NCBI GenBank assembly: GCA_000711775.1
Contig: ARYC01000206.1
Span: forward strand, 62,001 to 126,000
DNA from: Oxytricha trifallax
Taxonomy: Eukaryota; Ciliophora; Spirotrichea; Sporadotrichida; Oxytrichidae
DNA length: 64,000 bases
Direction of reading: 5' to 3'
The notes below the pieces were generated by a model. The model made no database searches and had not been told where the DNA came from. It was given only the letters and a program-made list of their open reading frames with translations. A program made the position numbers and the translations under genes. Below are positions 46,339 through 60,300 of the stretch, piece after piece. Numbering within the stretch: position 1 is the first letter of the stretch; each line of letters begins with the position of its first letter.

Positions 46339-49300
46339 ATGTTCAACATCTTTATAATTTAATTAATTATTGTCCAAAAAAAAACTTCTGAATAATTTAA
46401 TTATAAGTTTGAAGATACCAGAAATGAAAAGCTGCTAGATATTAAGAGTTAAGCGAAACTTGAAAAAGTGCATTCATAATAACAATTAAAGAGAGATGAG
46501 TTGACTTTGCACTATAACCACAGAGTCTAGAAATTTATAGTTGATGTAAGTATTTTGATACTAACTTTTAATATTTACTGATATTCATTGATATTATAGA
46601 TGCTCGATAAGCCGATAGTAGTTAAGAACTTTCAACCACCAAGCTAAAATTTTACCCATAGAGATTCACCATAAGAAGGTAAAATGCTGGGTTAGTTTAG
46701 GATATCCTCAAGGACTTTCAAAACTTAAAGATAAAGAATTGAGGTAATTAGTTTTTTAATGTTCATTTTATTTAAAGTTACTCATTATAATATGATCAAA
46801 TAAAGACTATTAATTAATTTTAGGATGCCATGCAAGAAAATGAGTTACTATACGGAGACAAATTAGCTGAGAAATTTGTGGATAAAACTAAGCTTTAGAA
46901 TTTGAGAGAGCGCCAAAAAGAAAAAGAAATTGTAAAAGAATTCAAATTTAAGCCAAAAACAAGTTTGGATAGAGTAAAAGAGACTCTCCTAAGAAATTAG
47001 TTTTACCTTTAACTTGATAATAATTAGCCAATTATACGAACAGACAGCGTAAGGAATAGAGGAGGTGGGGCGAGTGGCACTCATCGAGTTATGAGTCAAT
47101 CATAGAAAAACAATTTGCTTTTGAAGATGGATACTATGAGTTCTGATGGAGGTAAATCATCGAATAGTTCTAAATTGAGAAGTTAGCATGAATCTATGCT
47201 TAATTATGGCTCTGGAAGAACAAATAGAAACTACCTATTTAAATAGAAACTAAGGCACATTGATAATATTACTCAAAGTCAATTAAATTTCTTTAATTTT
47301 ATATATAGATAGTCAATAAAATTCTATAATACCAAATTTAAGGATCTAGGGAACGATAAAAGTGAAATTAGAGAGGACAGTGATAATTATAAAAAATAAT
47401 CTCATAGAAAAAGTCTTAGCAAGTTAGAAAATTTTGTATTTGATACTGAGATTAAGCCCAAGGATTTAAGGCCTGATTTGCATGTTAAATCTTATTTTAA
47501 GGGAACTTAATAGCTTGCAATCAAGCCTTAGTTGTCAAGAGAGTACTAATAATACACAAGAGATAAAATTCATGAGGTAAATTATGATAATTAAAGGCTA
47601 TTGATATCACCTGCTTTCCTGAAAGGATCTCACACTTCAAGAGATCATCAAAAAATTAAGTAAATATAAATGAATATGCGTCATTTTTTATTTTATTTTG
47701 AAGAACTAATAACAAGTCTAACATGCTTAAAAATATTTCAAGCAACATGGCAAATTATCAATCTAATAAGCCTAACTCCAACTCATCTTCTTTATTGCAA
47801 TAAAAAATGACTTCTTCATAAAAACTTACGAATTAAAGATCTCCAAGAATGAAACTATAAGGTCTTACAGAAAACATAATAAAGCAATTGGCTTAAACAA
47901 GCTCTCTCCACTCACTTAAAGAGCTATATGTTGATGGAAACTCCTCACCTTATATGCTCAATAAGATTGAACAACCTCTTGTTAATTTGCCAAATCTAAT
48001 TTAACTTAGTCTTATAAATCACTAAATCGATAAAATTGAGAACATAAGCTTCTTGACACAGCTTAAAGCTTTAAATTTATCACATAACTAGATCACTGTA
48101 ATAGAAAGACTAGAAAGTCTTAAGAATCTCGTCAGACTTGATTTATCCTTTAATTAGGTTAAGAGTATACCGTTTTAGGTATTCACTCGGTTATAAAATC
48201 TTGAGTAGCTAGATCTTAATAACAATCAGATTGAATGTACTTAAGACCTGAAGTCTCTAATTTGCAATAAGAAATTAACAAACTTAAATTTAAGTGGAAA
48301 CCTTATTTGTTAAAATGAAGACTACATAGATGTTATATAACAGAACATTTACTGGATTTAAATTCTTGATGGAAAGCCAATATAAAAGGAGTAAAATTTG
48401 ACAAATATGAAAAATGGCAATAGTTTTAAAAGACATAGAAGTGATAGCAAAACTTAAAAGTAATAGAAAAAGATATTGAGCTTGAACTTCAACCTCGAAA
48501 AATAAGTCTTTAATTAAACCAAGAAAATAAAAAAGCAAGATGAAGAATTAATAAGTGCACTAGAGTACGTTAATGGACTTGAGGAAGAACTTCTAAACAT
48601 AAAAATAAGTTCACTCTATAATTAATCTGCACTTTGCTCTCCAAGACAGCTTTCTAATTTTTATAACAGCGAAATAGATAGCTAGAATATTATCAATAAA
48701 GAAAGGCCACTCTCTCCATTAGATTAATAAAACAAAATTGAATTCAAATTTCCTGTTAGTACAGCTGCTTCACAAAATATAAGTGTTTTTGGTAATCCTT
48801 AAAACCTAAACTCATCTACTCCAAGAATATTGACATCTAAAAAGTTGACTAGTGATTTACTGACTGGAAATCTCACTCCTTGCAATGAGGAAGATGAAAA
48901 ATCTTTTAAGAAAATTACAAAAAATTTAAACTCAGCTTTTGACTAAACCCAAAAATATGAGCGATGTACATCAGCTTTAAATTTAGAAAGATAAAGTATC
49001 CAACTTTCGTAAAGCAAAATAAATATAGGGACAAAAGTCATATAAAAAGATTTATCGTAGGATTAACTTTAAGAGCATCTTAAAAAGTTATAAGTTGATT
49101 AAAAATAGATCACAGAGAGACAAGAACTTCTGAAAACTAAGATTTAATATAAGAGTGAAGCTTTAAGGCAGTATGATTACCAAATTAAAGATATTATGGT
49201 TAAAATAATGGATCTAAGCTAAAAGATAAGTATTTAATGTGACTCTATAACTTCAATATAATATCAGACTTCAGTCCAAGGAGTCATAGATGAAAGAATA

Positions 49301-51418
49301 AAGTATATAAAGAAGCACTTACTTTGGAGAATTGATGCTCTTAAAAACAAAAGCAAACTTATAACCCTAAATTAGTAACTTTAATTCTTGACTCTTGAGC
49401 TAAACTTTTAAAAACATAGCAAGTAAAGTTAGGAAATAGTTCTGTAATCTGAGACTGCTGCTCTGCCACACTTCCAGTCATTAATATCTCTAAACATGGT
49501 AAATTAGCTTTAATAACTTATTAGTTTCATCAAGTTAAAGCAGCAAAAGCTTTAAGCCAAGCTCCATGACTTAGAAAATAAAATTAAGCTTTAGACGTAA
49601 TTTAGTAAGCAAGAACTTATGGATCAGAGCATCTATGAATTTTATAATAACCTTGACTTACCAAATTAAGCCAAGCAATTACTAAAGTAGAATGAATATG
49701 ATGTTCAAAAAAGCTTGAAAAAGTTCACAAAATAAGAAAAGCTTATAGAATAAAAGCAAGGATTACTTGAGTAAATTATTATTGCAATTATACACTCATT
49801 AGATTTTACTAAATTTTATAATTTACAAATATATTTCCACAATAATCATGATTAGATACATCTAATCAAGGAATATAAGGCAGCTTAGAATTAGTTACAA
49901 GAAAAATTTGATAGCATATAGGTTATTAAAGATAGAATAAATGAGTTTTAGCAGTCTGAAATGGGAAATAAAATAAGCATGCTTGTTAAAAAATTAAAAA
50001 GTATAGAAATTGAAAAGAAGAAATTAGCTCAAAGATTGATAAATCTGTATTATTCAATCCTTGTTTTAAAGTAAATATGATTTTTAAGTTTAATAAGAAG
50101 AAATGAAAGCTTGATAAATAAGTAAGAAAAAGAAGAAATAGATCAATTACATTCTTAAATAGCATCTTTGATCTAGTCAATACCAGATTTCCAATTGAAG
50201 GATACTTCAAAACACTTAAAATCAAAATCCAAACAATCTCTATCTCCATCTAGATCATAAGATTCTATTCTTACCTAGATGGTTGATAAGTAGAAATAAC
50301 TTATTTAGCTTGTTTAACACTTTTAAGATAAAGAAAAATCTCAAGCTCAGGTCTTAAGGTAAAGCCAAAACTTGAATGATCTCGATGCCTATTTATAAAG
50401 CACCACTATGATAAGTCCGACTCAAATGTTAAATAATGGGGGTTTCTGTCAGGATCAGTATTAACTTCATACTAATTCAAACAACATATTGCCATCTACC
50501 ACAAATATGACCTAGTCCAATAACAGTATGATGAGAACTTTCGATAATAACAATCCATTAATGACAAGCAATGGATTTTACACTACTTAGCAATAAGAGC
50601 TAGATTACTTCAGACATTAACATAACATCTTAAAGTAACAGCTAGTTGAGAGTGAACATGAAAGAGATTAGTTGTAGATTGAGTTTATAAAAAAGAAAGA
50701 CAAATATGAATCCACTTTAAAGAATATTAGAGAGTAAATAACTGAAAAAGAGCTTAAATATAGCTAATTGTTTAAGGAGATGTAGCATTAAGTCTAAGAG
50801 CTCTAGTTGAAAAATAACAATATGATTAAAATCAACTCAGACCTTATTAAGAAAGTTTGTAACTCAGAAAAAGAAGACAGTTTCCATAACAATTAACATT
50901 AAGACTCAGTAATAATGTAAAACATTGCTAAAGTTAAGCGATTGGAGTGGTTTGTACAAATGCAAAGTGGCCTCGTTGAAGATATAGTGAAACAGAAATC
51001 TGAACTAGAAACTAAATACAAGAATTTTAATTTAAAAAGCCTTCACGACATTGAAAGAATTAGTACAACAGGGGATATGAGACAAGGCAAGGGTTTGACT
51101 ATTGATAGTAGATCATTGAGCACAGAAAGCTTTCATGATAGGTAGTTCCAATCGAATGATATGAGATAGATTCAAAACTTCTTTAAAGACAGTAGTTAAA
51201 CTAAAAATAGTAGAGCTAACATGCCAACAGAGCTCACTCAAAATACTGAAAATAATATGATAGATTTTTAAAATTTAAACTAAAATAAATAGTATTATTA
51301 AATATAAATTTATTGCATTGAAAAGGATTTTCTTAAATTTTAGTCAATTTAAAAGAGATCAGAATATTTTTTTCTTTTAATTGCTAATTTTACTAAATAT
51401 GATAAGGTAGTTATTTGA
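46339..51418 (+). CDS. giant leucine-rich-repeat coiled-coil protein
   Basis: ATG 46339; introns near 46549-46601 and 46762-46823, and a third (about 47661-47705, GTAAAT..TGAAG) that joins KIK to TNNKSNMLKN in phase; a short one near 50070-50087. The reading frame ends at TGA 51416-51418. Order: basic Ser-rich N-terminal region; five to six SDS22-type LRRs at about 47980-48300 (LTQLKALNLSHNQITVIERL, NLVRLDLSFNQVKSIP, NLEQLDLNNNQIE, KLTNLNLSGNLI) closed by an LRRcap-like YIDVIQQNIYWIQILDGKP; then more than 900 residues of Lys/Gln/Glu-rich coiled coil. This architecture resembles LRR coiled-coil proteins of centrosomes, basal bodies and axonemes (inference). Alternative: two genes, the second starting at ATG 47723. 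Confidence 0.7.
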
Positions 51419-52758
51419 GGTTTTCCAGAAGAATTACTTATTAGGCTAAGATTAATAAGACATCAATTTAGGTTAGCAATATTCCCAAGACTAGCAAAAT
51501 CATTAACAATCAATTTAAAACTAAAACAATTTCTACTAAAGTGTAAACCATTAAAAATCTTTCAAGACTCTAAGTGCTAAGGACTTGCCTCTTTAAAGAG
51601 CAAGCCAAACTTAACAATAAAGCGTAAATACTACAAAAGACTCCTTAAAACTTATAAACTAAAAAGCAAAGCAAACTCAGTTAAAAAAGTAGTCAATAGA
51701 TAAGCAAACCAACGATCTCTTTTCACCAAAGATTTTGAATAAAAACTACACATAACATTAAAATCAAACCAATAACCACAGTAACTCTGGGGACATCAAT
51801 CAAAGCATTTAATTGATCAACAACACCAATTTACTTATAAATAATAATGAATTGAGTTGTTAGCAGCTGCCTAGTTTATTCGATGGACAAGACAGTGATA
51901 TAATGATAATTCCGCAATTAGATACTGCCTAATAGAGTACTCTGAATATTTATCAATAGCAATATTCGTTTAATGATATAACTAAAATAATAATTGATTT
52001 AGATTAATTTCAATTATTGAGTGAAAGATTATCGATATAAGAACTATCAGAGGCTTATTAATTAATCTAAAGAAAATTTGAGTCAATTTAATTGGGTATC
52101 TTTTATAATTGCGGTAGGAATGTCCTTCACATAAAACTAAGTGTGGGTAGAGCTTCAAGCAATGAACTTAAAAATTAAATTAATTGAGAATTTCTCATAA
52201 TTCTCAGTAATTTAATATAAAATTAGAAAATTAAAAGTGGATTTATAAATATAAATTATTTATTCTTTTAATAGTAACATTCTCGGTGGTGGAAGTAGTC
52301 AACATAGCAGTGCTTCAAACATGAATAACATCCACTCTAATATTGATAAAATAAATTTGGTAATTAACTTTTATAAACACCAAATTTTAAACTTATTTAT
52401 CTTATCATTAACAGCAGTCGGTACAGCATGAACAACGTATGGACAGTGGGAGCATTGCAACCAATTTAAGTTCAATAACAAACTTTAGATCAGCTAGACA
52501 GTCAATCTTAATAGTCTCTAATTCAAACTTTTGGGAAACAAGGACAACTTAAGAGTGCATTTGGGCGATAGAAATCTCTCTAAAATATTCAAATAAATAA
52601 GGGAAATAGTGCTGGTGGATCGATGCAAGGTGGTTCATAATATACTAGTGTGCAAAACTCTGAGAGAAGTTCGGATGGGTAAACAAAATTGAAAATAGTA
52701 AATAGCCAAACTTAAAAGCCGAGGAATATCTCAAATATCATAAGAACGAATAAGAGAT
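51399..52758 (+). CDS. hypothetical Gln/Asn-rich protein
   Basis: ATG 51399 (MIRQLFEVFQKNYLLGQDQQ) lies inside the last codons of the LRR gene in another frame. The frame runs with many TAA/TAG codons read as Gln to about 52220, with QLLSERLSIQELSEAYQLIQ and FYNCGRNVLHIKLSVGRASS; introns near 52130-52280 and 52360-52420 lead to a Ser/Asn/Gly-rich end with stop 52756-52758. One more frame change is needed near 52530. It could be the continuation of the LRR protein if an IES removes the overlap region. No domain recognised. Confidence 0.5.
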
Positions 52759-52967
52759 GAGAAATCGTATTATTTTGTACGAGTTCAAGTTAACTAGTAG
52801 GAAAGGAAATTATGGAAACTTTAGACATGCTCATAATTTGATATAAAAGTTAATTTTTAATGAATAAGTTAGTTATGATTATTACTTAATCTCCATAGTT
52901 TACTAAATCAAACCTTATTATCAGTTGTCTTAACATTAATTTTTACTATGATATCATTCCCATTTTT

Positions 52968-53489
52968 TCATACGCGCTCCCCATGTTCAATATGTTGCTC
53001 CTCGAAAATTGAGTTCTTTGTGTTGTTCTTGGGAGCCTTCTTTTATAGAGCTTTTTGAATGAGTTCCTCGTCATCAGACTTGCCCTTGTTCTTTTTAAAT
53101 TCTTCATAATCCTAATCGATCTTTGGAATGTTCATTTCTAGAGTAGTCATTCTCTAATATGCGCTTTCTAGCTTGTTTTTCATATCTTTGTGCTTATCAA
53201 TCAAATAAATAAATCATTCAAATTAAAAAAGCCATTGTAATTTATCAATCATGCATTGATAAAATTTATCAATCTCTTCTTTGACGATGGTTATACAAGC
53301 AAATATCATGCATGCACATAATACAGTGAAACCAGCAGCTACACCTCCCTTGGCAGGCTCATTAAGAGTAGGGAAATATAATAAAAATATTTTATATTGG
53401 AAACCATGAAGTTTGTGAGAAGCGAAAGTTTTTGTGTGGGTGGCTGTGTAAATGTACTTCTCTCCAGATACTAATCCTAGGAAAAGCAT
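52968..53489 (-). CDS. small membrane protein with coiled-coil tail, split by a 48-bp IES
   Basis: Minus strand, ATG 53487-53489, stop 52968-52970. After excision of 53194-53241 the product is about 157 aa: a hydrophilic start (SGEKYIYTATHTKTFASHK), one membrane segment (GGVAAGFTVLCACMIFACI), then a cytosolic-looking helix (CMIDKHKDMKNKLESAYQRM) and an acidic/basic tail (KIDQDYEEFKKNKGKSDDEE) ending HIEHGERV. Without excision the frame meets TGA soon after LQWLF. Family not recognised; the shape is that of a single-pass membrane protein. Confidence 0.65.
53194..53241. other. 48-bp internal eliminated sequence with 10-bp pointer
   Basis: TTATCAATCA occurs at 53194-53203 and 53242-53251 (TGATTGATAA on the coding strand). 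Removing one repeat and the intervening DNA joins FYQCMID to KHKDMKNK and eliminates the in-frame TGA. No GT..AG intron fits the same junction. Confidence 0.7.
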
Positions 53490-53627
53490 AATATTATTAA
53501 TATAAAAATTTAATTTGTATGATTTTATTAATGAATTTTCTATTTTACATAATGGCTGCTGTGAAAATTTAAAGGTACTTCATTTTCAATGTAATAGGAT
53601 GTGATTTTATTTTATATTATAAAACAG

Positions 53628-54860
<1,233 letters not shown>

Positions 54861-54920
54861 TAAATTATTAATAATAATACATTTAATTTGCTATTTTAAT
54901 TAATAAAATTAATAAGTGAA

Positions 54921-56418
54921 ATGGGTTAGGTTTTAGATAGATTATGGGGACCTCAATCACATCTTGAACTCACTCAATAAATTGAATTTGAAGGAGTAAT
55001 CGAATTCTAATTAATATAATAAATTCTAATATTCAATTAATATAGTGGTTAAGAGTATTTCAAAGAGAGATAGTTTATGAGAATGATCGTGAATCGTAAA
55101 ATTCACTTTTGAATCAAATAAATAATCTTCAGCAGAACTAAGTTGGATCTAATTCTGTGCGTTCCTATACAAATAATCAAAATTAATTACTCTCGTAGCT
55201 GGGAGTAGACACGGATAAATTAGATAATTTAATTGACATTTCCCCTGACTTAGCTACATAGACACCAAATAACGGGGATTCATAAGCCAATTAATCTCAA
55301 AGAAACTAGTAATAAAGAATTGAGAGATGGACTCACGTGCTTCAATACACTGAGCTTTGTGGGGACAGATTAAGGTTTTACTCTTAAAAACCTGATAGGC
55401 TTCAGAGAAACCATATTGTAAGTTACTCTTTCGTTTAAGTTACTTTGCTAATACATACACAATTACCTTCATATTTAAATATCTTATAAATATATAGTCA
55501 ACTAATTACCAGTTTGTGATCTACAGAAAGAATGGGTTAGTAGAGTATGATGATAAAACTTAATCATTTATTTTGCTACTTTAAGATTCTACAGCTAAAT
55601 TTAAATAAAAGTAAGATTTTCGAAGATTTTTAAGTATTTTTCTCTAGAAAGCTTAAGTTTGAATGTATTGATAGAAACCAGTACTTATAATTTAAAATGA
55701 AAATTTTTATTAAATTAAAGCATTTATTTAATAATAACATGGATAGATTGTTTAAAGAAAACTTAAAGACCTCAGTGGGCTGACCCCGAAGTGAATTCTT
55801 GCTATATTTGTGAAACTGAGTTCTCTTTAATTAATCGACAACATCACTGCAGGAAATGTGGAACGGTAAGTTAAAAAAAATTCAATCTTAATTTATCAAA
55901 TTTGATAATAAACTTTCTATTAATTTCTCATACATCTATCTTAATAAAATTATGATTTACAGGCTGTGTGCAAAACATGCTCAAACTACTTCATTAGACT
56001 TCCAGAATTTGCATATTATAGAAGAGTAAGAACTTGTAGAAATTGTATGGAAAATATCCAATAAAAAGAAAAAATCCTCGCAATGCGTAGACAAGCCGAA
56101 TAGCGTTAGTAGTTAATTAATGGTGGGGCCACAAGCAGCACTTATAATCAATAATACATCTAAGGATAAGATGGTCAACCCTACTTCGAAGGAATGATGT
56201 CGAAGAGTGATAGACCTTAGGATAGACTAAATACTTAATAAATCATTAACAATAATCCAGGTGGAGAGTAGTAGCAGGAAAATAGTTTAACATTGATTGA
56301 TTAACTGGAAATCAGGTATCTGAGAGACAATCAGGGATATAACTCATTTAATAATCATATTTCCAATAATCCTGATGAGTCAAATAGCTATCTACACTTA
56401 TCTTAATTCCCTGCATGA
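54921..56418 (+). CDS. FYVE zinc-finger protein
   Basis: ATG 54921 (MGQVLDRLWGPQSHLELTQ), stop 56416-56418. An interruption near 55015-55060 and introns near 55420-55498, 55618-55760 and 55866-55962 are needed. The middle part contains RIERWTHVLQYTELCGDRLR and YQFVIYRKNGLVEYDD. The FYVE finger is complete: WADPEVNSCYICETEFSLI, RQHHCRKCGTAVCKTCSNYF and RRVRTCRNCMENI, giving all eight zinc Cys and the WxxD and R(Q)HHCRxCG phosphoinositide-binding motifs. A Gln/Asn-rich tail follows. FYVE domains bind PI3P on endosomes. Upstream region shares only 60 bp with the Kae1 gene. Confidence 0.85.
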
Positions 56419-56625
56419 TAAAGAGTTCTAATAATAAATAAGTTTAGAAGTGTAATATATCAATTTTAAGTAAAAAGTAATTCATGTAAAATATCAATAA
56501 AAATTTATATTTTTTAAGTAATAAATGTAACTTAACATAGATTGATATCCAATATTAATATTGACAATTTTTACACAAAAAAGATATTGAAATAATAAAT
56601 TAACCACGAAATTAATTAATAAAAA

Positions 56626-57189
56626 ATGATAGGAAAATAACTTATTAGAATTTCAAGGAACAATCTCTTCAAAAGTAAAATAAATATTTATTCTTACAAT
56701 ATTTATTGTAGATACTGCTTAGAGATAAGTTGGTACAGCTGGAAAAGGTCAAGTGCCCTAATAAGTTGGGTCGTTTGAATTGTCTTTTCAAATTCCACCC
56801 AGATATTTCTTAGTATCTTACAAGCTAACTGATACTTTCGCTGACCATTAAGGTAATCTTAACACAATTTCATGCAATTTATTTGCGGTTAAATTGGCTT
56901 CTAATATTTTGCAATAGAACAATTCAAAGAAGAGCATAGTGAGAAAGTGAAGAGGTTAATAGAATAACAACGCATTTTATTTCGTGGAGATATTAAAAAC
57001 ACAGAGGGTGACTCATATTCAGAGATCTTTTTCTTGTATAATACCAAGGATGAAAGGGAGCCACATTAATTTATAATGAGTGACTTGTACTATCAAAATG
57101 GGCTAGTCAAGCAGTGGGAAATAAAAGAACTAGATTTGATGCATGCTGAGAGAGACGACGAGATCATGGTTAGTGCAAAGTACAGATGA
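56626..57189 (+). CDS. YCII-like domain protein
   Basis: ATG 56626 (MIGKQLIRISRNNLFKN), stop 57187-57189, two introns (56677-56713, 37 nt; about 56850-56915). About 150 aa: PPRYFLVSYKLTDTFADHQ, EEHSEKVKRLIEQQRILFRG, EIFFLYNTKDEREPHQFI and DLYYQNGLVKQWEIKELDLM. The order of a beta strand, a helix beginning with His, and the final DxYxxxGLVxxW pattern fits the YCII/EthD-like dimeric alpha-beta barrel fold. The N-terminus is basic and could be a mitochondrial presequence (inference). Function unknown. Confidence 0.65.
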
Positions 57190-57344
57190 ACCACTCTCTT
57201 TTGAATGAGTTGCGTTTAAAGCGATGTTTTAATCTGATGTTATTTAAAATTAAAAAGTTTAATTAAACAAGTTGAAATAAAGAAATTAGGCAATATTGCT
57301 AAGTATATTCCTGAATTAAGAGTTAATAAATATATAATTTAAAA

Positions 57345-60300
57345 ATGAATAGTGGCAGAGAAGAGCCAGACAGCAAAAAGGCTGCCTCTTCTGCTTCTGC
57401 TGAACGAGACTAGAATTAGTCTCGACACCAGAATGAAGGGGGTGGCAATTAATATTAGCAGAGATAGCAATAATAAAATGGCAACTAATAAGCAGAAGGG
57501 GGTGTAAATAACACTCGTTTGATTTTAATGATCTTTGTGGGATGTTTTGTCATGGATTTTGTAACAAGAAGTTTCTTCGCAGCTGATGAGCCTGATGAGG
57601 CAAAGAAAGTTTAAAATTAGCACGGACACTCTCATGGTGAAGGTCATGAACATGGAAATTTGCATGAAACAGAGTACATGAAAGAAGCTTCTAGAAAATA
57701 TAACAGAGAAGACTATTCTGATGAGCAAGCTGATATGCAAAGTGGAGGAGTGAGAATTCAGGACTCTTCTATTCAAAACCCCAAAACCCCTTAGTGAGGT
57801 TTATAAGTGCTTTGATTTGTAGGGTATAGTTGGGGTCTTATTGGGGTTAGTAGAGAAAACGCAAGTTTTATGTGAATTTAATGAATATTTAATGAGTATT
57901 AATGTGCTTAATTCAAACAAATTTTATCTGCTTATCTTTGTGGTATCTCTTGAACTTAGCTCTCTTTAATGTTTCAAGTATATCTTCTAATGATGATCTT
58001 GGATATGCTGGAGCTCTTACTATGATCATCTCAACCATTTTCTTAATCTAAGTGCATACATCTTCTTGCTTTATATGTTTAACAGCCATGCTTATTGATT
58101 ACTTTTCTTGCTTTGTTCCGAAGTACGACATACTTTCCATATCGCACTCTAAAATAATTGCTGCTACCGCCCAGACATCCCACTAAACAGAGCCATTAGT
58201 CCACTTCTCTCTTATTGGGAAGTACCCAGGTGTGCCTAGCACTTTAGCTAAAGTCACTATTTCTTACCTTATTGCTCTATTGAAATCAATGACTACTATT
58301 TCTAAAGGACAGAGATTTAGCATTACATTTTCTGGCTTCAAATCTCTATGAACATACCCTAGATCATGCAGCTCTTTCACACCCTTGGTCATTTCCGTGA
58401 GTATCTCATTCAAGTCATCTAGGTATCTATTATGGTAGAGATATTCTCTTAGAGTCATTTCAAATTTCTTAAGTCGTGGTGCAATAAAACCATGTCCAAG
58501 AATAACTCCATCGAGTTTAAGCAAGTTCTTGCATTACCTTTTATGAGCCTCTCTTAGTATTATGTATTCATTGGCAAACTCATTTTGATACTGCTCGTTC
58601 CTAATAAGATATTTGAAAGGATATACTTTATAAGCATACTCATCAACTACTATGAGTTTTGCCTTGTTAGGCACATCAATATGTAAATAGTTGTCAATGC
58701 AAAAACTGAGATCTACTGCATTTAATGCAGGTATATACATAGCTCTCTCTTACAAGCATGCTATATATAATTCATTAGCTGGTTGGTTCATTGACTCAAA
58801 ACGTTTCTGCTTCTTAAGTCTCTCTTCCTGCTCTCTTTAAGACTCTACAGTATTGGACTTTCTCTTGGCTGGTATAAGTTTTTATGTTTCTTTATCTTGC
58901 ATTAAAAACTCACTTAAATGATGTTTTTGCATGTGTCTTTTAACTTTAGCTGAGTGAGTGTAAGACTTCATGCAAGTCGTGCACTAATACCTGCCATCGA
59001 CCTTTTCGTGCTTAAAATATATCTTATCTCTCCCAGAGTGCATCTCTTTGATGTGCCTCTTCAAGCTCGAATCAGTTGAGAAGAAATTTTAGCATTCATG
59101 ACATTAGAATTCTTTAATCTTTTCTAGTGGGAGATGTTCTTTTAACTCCTCAACATCTTCGATTAGCGTTTAAATACTTATCTCTGCTCTCTGCTTCCTG
59201 ATATTTATTTCTAGAACAAACACCTCTGATTCAAACTCAAGAGCTTTAAGCTCTGGCTCCTTTTCAATGTATATGATCTCTGGCTTCTTAGTTTATCCAA
59301 AGTTTAGCTAAGATTATCCACTGCCAAGAGAGACTGCTTTGCGATTTAAGTTAGCCGCCATGTTTAAATTCAAATTTAAATTTCTATTATAAAGCTCTAA
59401 TAACCTCTCTAGTTATAGTAACTTTGTATAGGAGTTGGTACTGCAACAACAATGGTTGATTCTTAGGCGTTAGACATCATATTTATACTAAGTTTATAAC
59501 TATAAATTTTCTAAATTCATGCTTAATATTTTTAATTTTGGTACCAACTTAGAAAAAATTCAGGTTGGTACTGGTACCAATTAGGTTTTGAACCATTTTG
59601 GAACTTTTCCATTAAAACCTCATTAGTTTAAAACTAGGTACTAATTAAGTTTTGGTACTATTAAATTGGTACCAATTAAAATTAAACGGAATTAGTACCA
59701 GTACTAATTAAATTTAAACAAATTTAGCACTAATTTAATGGAACTAAATTGATAAAAATGGAGCTCAATCTCTGCAGTTTGTTACAGCTTCTGCAAACTT
59801 TCTCCACGTATCTTTGCAGGGTTGACCTCCTATAAGATGCCCATATTTAATAGTAAGATTTTAAACAATAGGATCCAGAAGTCTATAAGTTATAATTTGA
59901 AATTCATTAATAGGAAGAGGAACAAAGATGGAATCACTCAATGATCAAATGAAAAGAGTCGAGGCTCAAGAAATGATATCAAGATTCAGAAGTAAGGAAG
60001 ATCTCTATCGATACCTAACTTTACATGGTAAGATAACTTGATGACTATTAACATATTATACAGTTGGTTTATTCCTTCCAACGATGGAAGGTACCAAAAT
60101 TTCATTCTTGAAAGCAATACTTTGTGAGGAGAAGAAAGCTTTTAAAAATAAAGAGATTAAACTAATCGAAATTCCCAACTACCCTGAGATTTCAGTCACT
60201 AATCTTTATGAGGATGCCATGTAAGATGAGGAAGTGGTAGTTTACCTTCCTACCAAGAAACAACTCTCTAATAAACTCCCAGAGAGGAACTTCTTCTTTG

